Shown here: positions 1 through 9,281 of the stretch, one piece after another
How the letters are laid out: every line of letters starts with the position of its first letter
Position numbering within the stretch: position 1 is the first letter of the stretch
Assembly: GCA_016212925.1 (NCBI GenBank)
Contig: JACRDF010000050.1
Coordinates: 183,426 to 247,425 of the forward strand
DNA: 64,000 nt
From: Desulfomonile tiedjei
Lineage (GTDB): Bacteria; Desulfobacterota; Desulfomonilia; Desulfomonilales; Desulfomonilaceae
Reading direction: 5' to 3'
Program-made: the position numbers and the translations under genes
The notes under the pieces: generated by a model
Databases searched by the model: none
What the model was told of the DNA's origin: nothing
What the model saw: the letters and a program-made list of their open reading frames with translations, nothing else

Positions 1-363
1 TTGTCGCTTGGGGCCATAATAAGCCTCACGCTAGGTTCAATCATGCTTTTCGACACCGGAGAGACCGCCATGCGGGTTTCTTGGGGGGTTGTTATTCCTA
101 CGGTGGCGGGTGTTTCGGCCTTTTTCATCTTCGCTCTCGGACTTGTGGTGAAGGCCCATATGAAAAGGCCCAGAACCGGTGACCAGGGCCTGGTAGGGGA
201 AGTCGGTGTGGCGCTTACCGAGCTTGATAACGAAGGACGGGTTTCTCTTCACGGCGAATACTGGAACGCCCGTTCAGACCGGTACATTCCGAAAGGAGAA
301 AAAGTCAGGGTAGTCAAAGTGGAGAATCTTCGTCTAATAGTAACCACTGACGTAAGCGGCTGA
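1..363 (+). CDS. NfeD-family membrane protein, C-terminal part (5' end outside window)
   Basis: This is the 3' part of a gene that enters from the left edge. The first codon in the window (TTG) has no visible ribosome-binding site and is probably internal. About 120 residues are seen. A hydrophobic segment at about 3-17 and a second at about 28-50 are followed by a soluble beta-rich domain at about 60-118, with GLVGEVGVA, GRVSLHGEYWNAR and GEKVRVVKVENLRLIV. This is the OB-fold pattern of the NfeD C-terminus. NfeD proteins act with SPFH/stomatin proteins in membrane organisation or membrane proteolysis, and the next gene is exactly such a partner. Whether an N-terminal ClpP-like protease domain is present cannot be seen. 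The family call is fairly secure; the gene is incomplete. Confidence 0.8.
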   Translation: MSLGAIISLTLGSIMLFDTGETAMRVSWGVVIPTVAGVSAFFIFALGLVVKAHMKRPRTGDQGLVGEVGVALTELDNEGRVSLHGEYWNARSDRYIPKGEKVRVVKVENLRLIVTTDVSG

Positions 364-444
364 CCTTCCTACTCAATTTCACCGGAACGAAGGGCAGCTT
401 GTTCATCCGAAACATGACGCGTCTTTATATGAAGGAGGGACCTC

Positions 445-1218
445 ATGATCAGTTACACGCTCGGGATCCTTATTCTGCTCGGTCTCATGTTACTCTCTAT
501 GGCCATCAAAGTGTTGAACGAGTACGAACGAGGAGTTATTTTTCGTCTAGGCCGCGTTATCAATTTCAAAGGACCCGGTCTCATACTTCTCATACCTGTC
601 ATCGATCGCATGGTCAGGGTGAGCCTCCGCACAGTTACTATGGATGTGCCATCACAGGACGTTATCACCCGTGACAACGTTTCCGTAAAGGTCAGCGCGG
701 TGATTTACTTCCGCGTTATGGAGCCCACCAAGGCTGTTATTGAAGTGGAGAATTATCTGTACGCGACTTCACAGCTTGCGCAGACTACGCTTAGGAGTGT
801 TTGCGGCCAATCGGAACTCGACGAACTCCTTGCAGAACGCGAAAAAGTGAACTTGCAGATCCAGGAAATTCTCGACCGCCATACTGAACCCTGGGGCGTA
901 AAAGTAAGCATGGTCGAAGTTAAGCACATCGACCTCCCCGCAGAGATGCAGAGGGCCATCGCGCGGCAGGCTGAAGCTGAAAGGGAGCGACGCGCTAAAG
1001 TCATCAACGCTGAAGGCGAATACCAGGCGGCAACGCGTTTGGCCGAGGCTGCGACTATTATCGCGAAAGAGCCTACGGCATTGCAGTTAAGATTTTTGCA
1101 GACCCTAGTGGAAGTTGCCGCTGAGAAGAATTCCACCACGATCTTTCCGGTTCCCATAGATCTACTGGAACCGTTTCTCAGAAGAGGGAAGACAAGCAAG
1201 TATGAATCCGAAGAATGA
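445..1218 (+). CDS. SPFH/Band 7 family protein (slipin/stomatin-like)
   Basis: A 257-residue membrane-anchored scaffold protein. An N-terminal hydrophobic hairpin (about residues 3-20) is followed by [14 protein letters not shown], the hallmark opening of slipins. The SPFH core follows ([22 protein letters not shown]), and then a charged helix rich in Ala, Glu and Arg ([23 protein letters not shown]) typical of flotillin/stomatin oligomerisation. The ATG has an AAGGAGGG Shine-Dalgarno about 8 bases upstream. The gene lies about 80 bases after the nfeD stop, the usual NfeD-slipin pair. Likely role: forming membrane microdomains and presenting substrates to the NfeD partner. Length is normal for the family. 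Confidence 0.92.
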   Translation: MISYTLGILILLGLMLLSMAIKVLNEYERGVIFRLGRVINFKGPGLILLIPVIDRMVRVSLRTVTMDVPSQDVITRDNVSVKVSAVIYFRVMEPTKAVIEVENYLYATSQLAQTTLRSVCGQSELDELLAEREKVNLQIQEILDRHTEPWGVKVSMVEVKHIDLPAEMQRAIARQAEAERERRAKVINAEGEYQAATRLAEAATIIAKEPTALQLRFLQTLVEVAAEKNSTTIFPVPIDLLEPFLRRGKTSKYESEE

Positions 1219-1300
1219 CAGACCCGTCTCCGGGAAGATAATTGATCTTCAAGCCCGTCGGTCTGCGAAGCGCCTGGCCGGTCACAGGGGAGAAAAAGCC

Positions 1301-1723
1301 ATGCCCGGAATACTGATAAGGTGGTTGGTAACGACACTGGCGATTCTCATGGTCCCGTACCTGGTGTCGGGGGTCAAGGTCGAAGGATTTGGCGCGGCAC
1401 TGGCCGTGGCCGCCATTCTGGGCATCCTAAACGCCCTTGTAAGGCCTGTTCTGATCATCCTGACGCTTCCCTTGACCATCGTCACACTAGGGATTTTCAT
1501 TCTCGTAATTAACGCTCTGCTCTTCCAATTGGCAGGCGCGGTCGTCTCGGGTATTCACGTTGCGTCGTTCTGGTCTGCTTTTTTTGCGTCCATCATCGTC
1601 AGCATCGTCTCGTGGATTGTCAATTCCGCCATCGCCGGAGGCGGCGGCGAAAGAACCGTTATTGTCCGGCGATGGAACGGCACAGTAGATATGCACCGCG
1701 GCAAAGGCGGCAAGTGGGAATAG
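1301..1723 (+). CDS. Phage holin family 4 superfamily / YvlD-like small membrane protein
   Basis: A 140-residue protein with four hydrophobic helices spanning most of residues 3-110. The motif GILNALVRPVLIILTLP is characteristic of the small membrane proteins grouped as phage holin superfamily IV (YvlD-like). I chose the ATG at 1301 because AGGGGAG lies 8 bases upstream and the hydrophobic region starts at once. A longer reading from the ATG at 1202 would overlap the slipin gene by 17 bases and add a charged 33-residue leader. The C-terminal tail (about residues 115-140) is hydrophilic. It probably shares an operon with nfeD and slipin; YvlD-type proteins are often tied to envelope stress. 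The name holin is historical and lysis activity is not implied. Confidence 0.75.
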   Translation: MPGILIRWLVTTLAILMVPYLVSGVKVEGFGAALAVAAILGILNALVRPVLIILTLPLTIVTLGIFILVINALLFQLAGAVVSGIHVASFWSAFFASIIVSIVSWIVNSAIAGGGGERTVIVRRWNGTVDMHRGKGGKWE

Positions 1724-1766
1724 GAGGGGAAAAGAAGGAGGAAGAGGAGGAGAAGAAGAAGAAGAA

Positions 1767-1806
1767 TGCGGGGGAGGCCCTTTTTGCAAAAAGGGCCTCC
1801 CCCGCA
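1767..1806. terminator. Perfect 40-bp palindrome, mobile terminator-like repeat (copy 1)
   Basis: Two 20-base arms are exact reverse complements with no loop. The centre is a T5-GC-A5 tract flanked by GGGAGGCCC / GGGCCTCCC. It begins 43 bases after the stop codon of the preceding gene, so it can serve as a bidirectional transcription terminator. A second copy with the same core and the same trailing CTC..CAAAAACT sequence lies at 30397-30434. Confidence 0.6.
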
Positions 1807-1918
1807 CCCCCTCTCCAAAAACTCTCCCATAGCCTCAGGTTTCCAGGCTATGCCTGGGAACCTGAGGCCGGTGCCTCGCCGAAGCGCATAATATTCATTG
1901 GCCAAAAAATTCCGCCGT

Positions 1919-2116
1919 TATAGCAGTTGCCAAAACTTTTGACCTTATCGCAAAGACAGATTCCAATGCGTTGGTAGGGTCCGGCGTCCCTGTCACGCCA
2001 GGGGCGTGATTGATTTATATGCACATTGTCCACCGCGCAGCGGTCCCGCCAAAGGGGAGACTACCAAATACAAAAGTCCTCTTCAGAATCGGACATTATT
2101 TTGGGCAATTGCTATA
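1919..2116. repeat. Non-autonomous inverted-repeat element, copy A (198 bp)
   Basis: The left end starts TATAGCAGTTGCCAAAAC. The right end, read in reverse complement, starts TATAGCAATTGCCCAAAA and continues to TGTCCGATTC. The interior has no coding capacity. The same ends bound elements at 3559, 11657, 24272, 28765, 36868 and 55971. This copy ends 29 bases before the namZ start codon. Its right end contains CGGACA, 17 bases, then TATAAC, so it could supply the promoter of that gene. Confidence 0.75.
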
Positions 2117-2145
2117 ACGTGCGATGACACAAGAAAGGTGGTTTC

Positions 2146-3315
2146 ATGTTAGCAACGGGCCTGGAAAGGCTCTTGCGAGAGCCCGATATGCTCGCTAGAG
2201 AGGGCAAACTTGGCCTGCTCTATAACCAGGCATCCGTGGATTCCCATTTCCGCGCCGCGCCGGAATTAATCGATCGAGCGTTTCCGGGCAGGCTTGTTAC
2301 CCTTTTCGGACCTCAGCACGGAGTTGCGAGCACGGAGCAAGACAACATGCTGGAAACGGGACACGCCACTCACCGTCGGCTCCGCCTGCCCATATACAGC
2401 CTCTATTCGGAAACTCGCCGGCCTAGTGGGGAAATGCTCGAACCGGTGGACACCATACTCGTGGACATTCAAGACGTGGGGACCAGGGTTTACACCTTCG
2501 CCACTACAGTGCTCTATCTCATGCAGGCGTGCGCTGAAGCGGGCAAAAAAGTGGTAATCCTGGACCGGCCGAACCCTCTCAACGGATTGGAAGTTGAGGG
2601 CAATGTCTTGAAGCAGGATTACTCCTCCTTCGTAGGCCCTTTTCCCATTCCAATGAGACATGGGCTCACCTTGGGCGAGTTGATGACCCTTTACAACGAA
2701 GAATACGCGATCAAATGCGAACTCACGGTTATCCCGGTCACTAAGTGGCGCCGCAGCGAATATTTTGATGAGACGGGCATTCCCTGGGTGCTCCCCTCTC
2801 CTAACATGCCCCTCGTCGAAACCGCGGTCGTTTATCCCGGCCAGGTGGTTCTGGAAGGGACCAACGTGTCCGAGGGACGCGGCACTACCAGGCCCTTCGA
2901 GATATTCGGCTCGCCTTACTTGGAACCCGATGACTTGCTGGCAGCCCTGGAACCACGATGCCTCGACGGCGCGGTGCTCAGGGAAACCGACTTCAGGCCT
3001 ACCTTCAACAAATGGGCGGGCCAGGTTTGCCGCGGATTTCAAATCCACGTCACTGACCGCAAATCGTTTCGACCCTACAGATTCACGTTAGGTGTATTGT
3101 CCGCACTCCTGAAGCTGTACCCCGCCGACTTTCGGTGGACTCCCCCTCCCTATGAATATGTCGAAGACAAACTACCCATCGATGTGATTCTGGGCGACCC
3201 GCAGGTCCGCGAAGCCTTGGAAAACGGTTGTTCCATATTGGAAATGGAAAAGGAATGGACCAAAGATCTCGATGAATTCCTGAAGGTCCGGGCTCGCTAC
3301 CTTCTTTATACCTAA
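2146..3315 (+). CDS. namZ: DUF1343 / NamZ-like exo-beta-N-acetylmuramidase
   Basis: A 389-residue protein matching the DUF1343 family throughout. It shows GLLYNQASVD near residue 23, FGPQHGV at about 54, the PIYSLYSETRRP segment at about 82, VDIQDVGTRVYTF at about 104, DRPNPL at about 141 and PSPNMP at about 222. Characterised members are exo-lytic N-acetylmuramidases that trim peptidoglycan fragments for recycling. No convincing signal peptide is seen at the N-terminus (MLATGLERLL), so a cytoplasmic product or a misplaced start is possible. The ATG is preceded by GAAAGGTGG. It stands alone, with a mobile-element end as the likely promoter source. Confidence 0.85.
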   Translation: MLATGLERLLREPDMLAREGKLGLLYNQASVDSHFRAAPELIDRAFPGRLVTLFGPQHGVASTEQDNMLETGHATHRRLRLPIYSLYSETRRPSGEMLEPVDTILVDIQDVGTRVYTFATTVLYLMQACAEAGKKVVILDRPNPLNGLEVEGNVLKQDYSSFVGPFPIPMRHGLTLGELMTLYNEEYAIKCELTVIPVTKWRRSEYFDETGIPWVLPSPNMPLVETAVVYPGQVVLEGTNVSEGRGTTRPFEIFGSPYLEPDDLLAALEPRCLDGAVLRETDFRPTFNKWAGQVCRGFQIHVTDRKSFRPYRFTLGVLSALLKLYPADFRWTPPPYEYVEDKLPIDVILGDPQVREALENGCSILEMEKEWTKDLDEFLKVRARYLLYT

Positions 3316-3558
3316 ACACGCGACGGCCAAATGGGTTTTCTTGAGGAGCGACCTGTGACGCCACCCTGCTTTCAAACTGCCAAGATGACCTCGCAGCAAC
3401 AACAGCACTGACCTGGTGCCCAGGTCAGTGGCACCCAACAGCCAATCAATATCGGCCCAGGGGTGCCACAGACTCGGGTTTTGCCAGGTCCGTGTCTGAT
3501 TCAACGAATTATTCAATGTTTGACAGCGATTTGGTATGAGGCTCGTTTGGCCGTCACT
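3316..3558. repeat. Intergenic repeat module with 25-bp palindrome (copy 1)
   Basis: No gene is seen here. A perfect palindrome occupies 3406-3430: arms CACTGACCTGG and CCAGGTCAGTG around TGC. The sequence from about 3370 (TTTCAAACTG.. ATGACCTCGCAGC) through the palindrome matches, inverted, the module at 28659-28722. Its right side (GGCACCCAACAGCCAATC) matches 11605-11644. It directly abuts inverted-repeat element copy B, and the other two copies also sit next to elements of that family. Confidence 0.6.
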
Positions 3559-3782
3559 TGCAGCGGTTGCCATAATTGTTGTCCGATTTGCAAGCACTCC
3601 ATTCTGTCATTCCTGCGGAGGCAGGAATCCAGTCCCGCGTCTCGCGGGATTTCCTGGGTTCCCGCCTTCGCGGGAACGACGGGCGTTATAATGCTCTGGC
3701 AAAATAGCCCCCGTCGATACGATCTGAAAACCAGACGAATTATCTCGTGGCCAAACGAATATTTCTTTTGGCAACCGGTATA
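3559..3782. repeat. Non-autonomous inverted-repeat element, copy B (224 bp)
   Basis: The left end TGCAGCGGTTGCCATAAT..TGTCCGATT and the right end ..TTTTGGCAACCGGTATA are degenerate inverted repeats of the family described at 1919. The interior carries the common hairpin CATTCCTGCGGAGGCAGGAA followed by CGCGTCTCGCGGGA and TTCCCGCCTTCGCGGGAA, shared with copies C, D and E. The right side (about 3690-3782) is longer and more diverged than in the 192-bp copies. The remaining 3783-3983 holds no recognisable feature. Confidence 0.6.
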
Positions 3783-3983
3783 AAGAAATCCGGCGAGAGT
3801 TTCCTTTCCGGCCCCATTCCCGAACCCCCATGCCCGTGATTCTTCGTGGTCATTGCCGCGTTGGCCGCCAGCGGCGCTTGCCTGCTCCGAGCCGGTTGGT
3901 TTTCTCGCTTGACAGGTGCTGAATAATTCCCGTAACATGGCGCATTCGAGGTCTGCCTTCAGGGTTAGGAATTTTGTCTTCAT

Positions 3984-5219
3984 TTGGGAGGAGTGGTGGC
4001 ATTCCAGGAAGTCGCTCGCAGAATAGACGATCTTAAAGACGAGTGTGTGGAATTCCTCATCGGTATTTGCTCCATACCCGCGCTGGGACCGGAAAACGAG
4101 GGAACCGGCGAGATGGAGAAGTATTCCGTGATACGTGAGGCCGTTCTCGCGTTGGGGCCGGACCGTGTGGAAGAAATCCACGCGCCGGATGACCGCGTGC
4201 CTGACGGTGTCAGACCTAACCTCGCTGTGGTCTTTAATGGGAAGGATTCGTCGCGGACTCTGTGGATCCTGAGCCACATTGATGTGGTGCCGCCCGGCGA
4301 GATGAAGCACTGGCGGCAAGAGCCCTTTGAGCCTCGCCTGGAAAACGGGATTCTGTGCGGCCGTGGCGTTGAAGACAACGGTCAGGCTTTGGCGGCCAGT
4401 ATGTTTGCGGCTCGCGCGGTGAAGGAAACATGCGGCTTCGGGCTGAACGTGGGACTGGTGCTGGTCTCCGATGAGGAATCCGGAAGTCTATACGGCCTTG
4501 ATTACGTCCTGCGGCAACGACTGGATTTATTCAGCCGGGACGATCTGATTCTGGTCCCGGACGCTGGAAACAGGGACGGAGACAACGTCGAGGTAGCCGA
4601 GAAGCATCTGTTGCACGTCCGCTTCAAAGTGCAGGGCAAACAAGGCCACGCCAGTCGGCCGGATTTGTGCCGTAACTCTTTGAGGGCCGCGGCCCACTTC
4701 ATGGTTGACTTGGATCAGGCTCTCGCCAGGCGTTTTGATGGCCGCAATGAGTTTTACAATCCGCCGGTGAGCACTTTTGAGCCCACAAGGAAAGACGCGA
4801 ACGTACCAAATATTAACACTATTCCCGGAGAGGACGTCTTCTATTTTGACTGCCGAGTTCTCCCCGAGATCCCCTTGGCGCTGGTTATAGAAGAAATGCA
4901 GGCTGTGGCCGAAAAGATCGGCTCCCGGTTCGGAGTCAAAACCAGTGTTGAGGAATACCTGAAATTTGAGGCGCCGGAACCTACCCCCCCGGATTCTCCG
5001 GTGGTGGTGGCTCTCGCCCAAGCCGTTCAAGAGGTATGCGGAGTCCAAGCCAGGCCCCACGGCATCGGGGGGCAGACAGTGGCGGCCTTCTTCCGTAAAC
5101 GGGGCTTGCGAGCCGCGGTGTGGGGAAAGATCCTGGAGACCGCTCACGCGCCGAACGAGAAGATTTCCGTTGAGAACTTGGTGGCTACCGCAAAGGTTTT
5201 CGCACGGATGATGATTTGA
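3984..5219 (+). CDS. M20 family metallo-hydrolase (ArgE/DapE/CPG2-like)
   Basis: A 411-residue zinc-dependent amidohydrolase or dipeptidase. Metal-binding motifs are in order: LSHIDVVPPG (about 94), GRGVEDNGQA (about 126), DEESGS (about 159), and C-terminal AHAPNEK near the end. A dimerisation (lid) domain with HASRPD lies at about 216-330. The M20 subgroup opening with IPALGPENEG.GE is usually annotated diaminopimelate or succinyl-diaminopimelate amidohydrolase-like; the true substrate is unknown. The start is uncertain. The open frame begins with TTG at 3984, followed by GTG codons at 3993 and 3996, and GGGAGGAG overlaps these candidates. No operon partner is obvious; the TolC-type gene follows 70 bases later. 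Confidence 0.85.
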   Translation: MGGVVAFQEVARRIDDLKDECVEFLIGICSIPALGPENEGTGEMEKYSVIREAVLALGPDRVEEIHAPDDRVPDGVRPNLAVVFNGKDSSRTLWILSHIDVVPPGEMKHWRQEPFEPRLENGILCGRGVEDNGQALAASMFAARAVKETCGFGLNVGLVLVSDEESGSLYGLDYVLRQRLDLFSRDDLILVPDAGNRDGDNVEVAEKHLLHVRFKVQGKQGHASRPDLCRNSLRAAAHFMVDLDQALARRFDGRNEFYNPPVSTFEPTRKDANVPNINTIPGEDVFYFDCRVLPEIPLALVIEEMQAVAEKIGSRFGVKTSVEEYLKFEAPEPTPPDSPVVVALAQAVQEVCGVQARPHGIGGQTVAAFFRKRGLRAAVWGKILETAHAPNEKISVENLVATAKVFARMMI

Positions 5220-5289
5220 CCTGTTGTTTTATGTGTTTGTCCCGGTCGGGTTCCGGGTTGAGGTATTGTCCCGAGGAGGGTTGGGAGGT

Positions 5290-6687
5290 ATGGATCGTTT
5301 CAGGCCCCTGATAGGATTGCTTTTCATGGCCTTCACGGGCGTGGTCCTGTTGACGTTGCCTCCGCAGTCGCACGCAGCCGGCCAAGCCGATCGCAACCAT
5401 AAGGCGCGTATTGCCAACGGAAAATTGGATATAGCCCAGGCCGTTGCAATCGCGGTGGCTAGAAATCTGCGCATGGCTGATTCCAGGCTGGCGGTTCAGG
5501 AAAAAGAGCATCAGCGCCGCGAGGCTTTCTCCGATTTCTTCCCGTCTATGGATATTCAGTATTCAGCAAGTGCGGACAGGTACCAGCAAGCCAGCCAGAT
5601 CCAGGCATTTGCGACCGCCCACGACAGCAGAGGATTTGGCGCCGGGAACTACCCCTTCCGTATCGACCCCTATCGCACATTCAATTTGACCGCGACTGTC
5701 ACCCAGCCCCTGTATACCGGCGGAAGACTGCTGAATGATTACAAGTTCAGCAAGCTGGGTGTCGATTACTCTGCGATACAGTTTGAAGTCGATCGTCAGG
5801 ACCTGATTCTCGACGTGTACCAGGCTTACTATCAGATGATTCAGGCCCAAAAGCTGCTCGAAGTGGCTGAGACATCCATCAGGGCCCTTCAGGCCTTGAA
5901 AAATCAAACTACGGAATTCTACAAGGCCGGTGTTGTCGCGAAAGTGGATGTGCTTTCAACTGAAGGCCAGTTGGCTCAAGCGATGATCCAGAGGACACAA
6001 GCGATAACGGACAGGGAAAAATCCCGAGCCACGCTGAATTTTCTTCTTCGTTACCCGCAGGAGACACTTACCCAAGTAGTAGAAGATATAGCGTATCGTC
6101 CAAATCCTTTCAGAATACCGGAGATTTATGCCACAGCGGCCGGCAACAGGCTTGAAATCCGACAGGCAAACATATCGGTGGAACAGGCCATGGCGCTGGT
6201 CAAATCCTCCAAGGCGGACCTTCTTCCGTCTGTCGCTGTTCAGGCATTGGGCGCTCGCACGAATGACGACTGGAATCCGTTCGATCCTGAGGCCATCAAC
6301 GATTGGCGAATACAAGGCGTGCTCTCATGGACCTTCGACATCTTCAGGCGCCGTGAAACAGTGAAGGAGAGACGGACTTCTCAAGCCAGGGCCTTCGTGG
6401 CAAGAGAACAACTGGTTGAACAAATAATGGAAGAAGTCAAGAATTCGTTTCTCGACATGAAAAGGTCCGAAAGCGACATCCAGAATAACCGCGCGGCCGT
6501 GGAATACAGGCGTGAGAATTTTCGCATTAACCAGGAGAGATATAAAGAGCAGGTGGCAACGTATATTGAAGTCCTGGACGCGCAGAGGCAGTTGTCACAG
6601 GCCGAGGGCGACTATTACATTTCTCTGGTGGGGTATCGAATTAACCAGGCCATCCTTGAGAGAAGGATGGGCACACTGAGACGCTGA
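5290..6687 (+). CDS. TolC-family outer membrane channel protein
   Basis: A 465-residue protein starting at the ATG with GAGGAGGG 9 bases upstream. Residues 1-30 (MDRFRPLIGLL..SHAAG) form a signal peptide. The mature part is the double OEP repeat of TolC proteins: DIAQAVAIAVARN, a periplasmic coiled-coil region, VTQPLYTGGR at about 140, and the second repeat with ANISVEQAMALVKSSKADLLPSVAVQ and LSWTFDIFRRRE. It forms trimeric outer-membrane ducts for type I secretion or RND/ABC efflux. No inner-membrane or adaptor gene is adjacent, so the partner must be elsewhere. It is followed at once by a small secreted protein gene that may share the transcript. Confidence 0.9.
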   Translation: MDRFRPLIGLLFMAFTGVVLLTLPPQSHAAGQADRNHKARIANGKLDIAQAVAIAVARNLRMADSRLAVQEKEHQRREAFSDFFPSMDIQYSASADRYQQASQIQAFATAHDSRGFGAGNYPFRIDPYRTFNLTATVTQPLYTGGRLLNDYKFSKLGVDYSAIQFEVDRQDLILDVYQAYYQMIQAQKLLEVAETSIRALQALKNQTTEFYKAGVVAKVDVLSTEGQLAQAMIQRTQAITDREKSRATLNFLLRYPQETLTQVVEDIAYRPNPFRIPEIYATAAGNRLEIRQANISVEQAMALVKSSKADLLPSVAVQALGARTNDDWNPFDPEAINDWRIQGVLSWTFDIFRRRETVKERRTSQARAFVAREQLVEQIMEEVKNSFLDMKRSESDIQNNRAAVEYRRENFRINQERYKEQVATYIEVLDAQRQLSQAEGDYYISLVGYRINQAILERRMGTLRR

Positions 6688-6790
6688 GGGCTGCTCGAAG
6701 ATGTGGCAATTGCATTCACATCCCAGCATAAGGTCTGATAGAGGTACCACCCGATTCCCCATTTGCGAGCCGTGCCCCGGCCGGCCGGCT

Positions 6791-7273
6791 ATGGCAAAAA
6801 AAATGGATTTGTGCCTTAAGCTCTTGTGCGTTCTTTTTCTCGGCGGGCTGCTGCTGACTCCTCTGAGCATGGCGCAATCCAGGGCGGCTTCCGCGACACC
6901 GGTGTCCCCTTCGACGGGTCGTGCCAGTAGCTTTGTAATTCGCCAAGACATTCTGGCGATGAAGCAGGCAGACATCGAAAGACAAATAGACGAGGCCAGG
7001 CGGTGCATCCAGGATGCCTCCAACGCGACGATTCTCCGCGACCCGGAAGGCAACATAAACAGGGTCCCGCAAACCGACCTGGTTAATTGTTCCAGGAGAT
7101 TGGCTCAGTTGCAGAGGCAGCTTGAAGGCCTTGCTCGAGAAGCCAACCAGCTTTCTGTCGATGCCGAGTTCCAGGCGGCCCAGATCCAGCGGAGACTTCA
7201 ACGGGAAAGATCCCGGCTCACCATTCAACAGCTCCGAAGTGGAGGATCGTCCTCCGCTTTTTCGTCCGAATAA
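6791..7273 (+). CDS. Small secreted coiled-coil protein of unknown function
   Basis: A 160-residue protein. Starting at the ATG 6791 gives a textbook signal peptide (MAKKMDLCLKLLCVLFLGG.., cleavage near AQSRAA). An upstream in-frame ATG at 6701 has a weak GAGGG site but would place 30 polar residues before the signal. The mature part (about 50-150) is highly helical and charged (IERQIDEARRCIQDA, RRLAQLQRQLEGLAREANQL) and contains two cysteines. I do not recognise the family. It follows the TolC-type gene and precedes a sensor kinase, so it could be a periplasmic accessory to either; this is inference. Confidence 0.6.
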   Translation: MAKKMDLCLKLLCVLFLGGLLLTPLSMAQSRAASATPVSPSTGRASSFVIRQDILAMKQADIERQIDEARRCIQDASNATILRDPEGNINRVPQTDLVNCSRRLAQLQRQLEGLAREANQLSVDAEFQAAQIQRRLQRERSRLTIQQLRSGGSSSAFSSE

Positions 7274-7292
7274 TCTACCGATTCCATACGCC

Positions 7293-9281
7293 ATGACAAG
7301 CCAGACTCGCGACTCAGGAATATTTTTGTGGCTCGCCGTTGCCACCGGCCTTCTAGCGGCTTTGTACTTGGCGAGTCTGTACAATTTTCTCCTTTTCCAC
7401 AGCCTCGCGGAAATATTCAGCATTGTGGTTGCCTGCGGCATCTTCCTCGTTGCATGGAACTCCCGGAAGTACCTGGACAACAATTATCTCCTTTTTGTAG
7501 GAGTGGCTTATTTGTTCGTGGCCGGGTTCGACCTGGTACACACTTTGGCTTACAAGGGGATGGACATTTTTGTGGGGTACGATGCCAACCTGCCGACTCA
7601 ACTTTGGATCGCAGGGCGGTATATGCAAAGCGGCTCTCTCCTAATCGCGCCGCTTTTCCTGAGACGCAGCGTCAGGCTCGGCCTAGTTGTACCTGCCTTC
7701 GCAATTCTGTCTGCCGTGACTTTTGCGTCCATCTTTTACTGGAAGGTCTTCCCCGATTGCTATGTGGAGGGGACCGGGCTCACACAATTCAAGATAATCA
7801 GCGAATACATTATAGCTGCCATTCTGATTGCCTCGTTAGGACTGTTGGTGAAATGCCGCGATGAGTTCGATCGTGACGTTTTCGTGTTGATCGCTTGCTC
7901 AATCGTAGTGACGGTTATTTCGGAATTGGCGTTCACGTTGTATTTCAGCGTATATGGACCGGCCAATTTCCTCGGCCATTACTTCAAAATCCTGGCATTT
8001 TATTTCATCTATAGAGCAATTGTGGAGAAAGGGATCCAAAAGCCTTACGCCCTGTTGTCCGAAGACTTGAAGAGAGAGAAGATTGCCCTCAGAAAAGAGC
8101 GGGACAAACTGCTGAACATCTTTGAAGCCATAGAGGACGGGGTCTGCATGGTAGACCAGGATGACAGCATACGCTATGTGAACCACGTCCTGGAGGAAGA
8201 CTTCGGTCAGGTCATGGGCCGCAAGTGCTATGAGTATTTTCGTGACGAGAGCGGCCCGTGTGCGGCTTGTCCAAATGCTGAGGCATGCGGCAACCATACC
8301 GCCAGGTGGGATTGGCATTCGGAGAAGACCGGGAAGACCTACGATGTGATTGAGACGCCGGTCATCAATTCTGACGGCACCGCTTCCAAGCTCAAGATCT
8401 TCCGCGACATAACCGATCGCAAACTGGCTGAAGAAGCGCTTGAGGAGGCTCGCGACCAACTGGAGCTACGGGTCAAGCGTCGGACCGTTGAGTTGGTTGA
8501 GGCAAATAAGCAGCTGGAATGGGAAATAACGGAGCGCAAGCGTTCCCAGGAGGCATTGGAACAACGCGCGAAGGAACTCTCCCAGACTCTCGCGGATTTG
8601 GAAAGGTTCACGTACGTGGCGTCCCATGACCTGCAGGAGCCTTTCAGAAACGTTACCAACTGCATGGAAATCCTGCGAAGGAGATATGAAGATAGACTCG
8701 GCCCGGACGCACGCACATTGATTCATTACGCAATAAGTTCCAGCATCCGTTTAAAACAGCTTATCGACGGCTTGTCCGCGTACTCCAAAGTAGGCGCGCG
8801 TGGCGGCGTTTTCGAGCCCACCGATTGCGAGCAAGTATTTCATCGGGCGATGACAGGGCTTCAATCAGTGGTCGAAGAAAAGGCGGCAACAATAACTCAC
8901 GATCCTCTGCCAACGGTGGTGGTGGATAGCGCCCAATTGGTCCAGGTTTTCGAAAACCTGTTGGCCAACGCTATTAAATTTAATGAGAAGCGTCCCCGTA
9001 TTCATATCTCGGCCCGCAGAGAGCAAGAGGAATTCGTTTTCTCCGTCTCGGACAACGGTATCGGAATCGAGCGCCAATATTATGAACGTATCTTCACCAT
9101 CTTCCAGCGCCTCCACCGTGAAAGCGACTATCCCGGAACCGGCCTTGGACTGGCTCTCACCAAGAAGATAATAGAAAGGCACGGCGGCAGAATTTGGGTC
9201 GAGTCTGTTCCGGGAGAAGGGACGACTTTTTTCTTTACGCTTCCGCACAGGGCGGCCGGTGAGTTGTACGTGAGTGGTTAG
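7293..9281 (+). CDS. MASE3-PAS sensor histidine kinase
   Basis: A 662-residue membrane kinase. Residues about 8-245 contain seven hydrophobic helices with the MASE3 signature (FDLVHTLAYKGM, GRYMQSGSLL). A PAS domain at about 265-375 (NIFEAIEDGVCMVDQDD) carries a cysteine cluster, GPCAACPNAEAC, seen in some deltaproteobacterial PAS domains and possibly metal- or redox-responsive. A coiled coil (about 375-435) precedes the HisKA segment ASHDLQEPFRN with phospho-acceptor His445. The ATPase domain shows N-box ENLLANAIKFN (about 553), DNGIGIE (about 586) and GTGLGLALTKKIIE (about 616). The ATG at 7293 is preferred because it opens directly into the membrane domain; the frame is open back to 7122 inside the previous gene. 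No response regulator is adjacent. Confidence 0.9.
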   Translation: MTSQTRDSGIFLWLAVATGLLAALYLASLYNFLLFHSLAEIFSIVVACGIFLVAWNSRKYLDNNYLLFVGVAYLFVAGFDLVHTLAYKGMDIFVGYDANLPTQLWIAGRYMQSGSLLIAPLFLRRSVRLGLVVPAFAILSAVTFASIFYWKVFPDCYVEGTGLTQFKIISEYIIAAILIASLGLLVKCRDEFDRDVFVLIACSIVVTVISELAFTLYFSVYGPANFLGHYFKILAFYFIYRAIVEKGIQKPYALLSEDLKREKIALRKERDKLLNIFEAIEDGVCMVDQDDSIRYVNHVLEEDFGQVMGRKCYEYFRDESGPCAACPNAEACGNHTARWDWHSEKTGKTYDVIETPVINSDGTASKLKIFRDITDRKLAEEALEEARDQLELRVKRRTVELVEANKQLEWEITERKRSQEALEQRAKELSQTLADLERFTYVASHDLQEPFRNVTNCMEILRRRYEDRLGPDARTLIHYAISSSIRLKQLIDGLSAYSKVGARGGVFEPTDCEQVFHRAMTGLQSVVEEKAATITHDPLPTVVVDSAQLVQVFENLLANAIKFNEKRPRIHISARREQEEFVFSVSDNGIGIERQYYERIFTIFQRLHRESDYPGTGLGLALTKKIIERHGGRIWVESVPGEGTTFFFTLPHRAAGELYVSG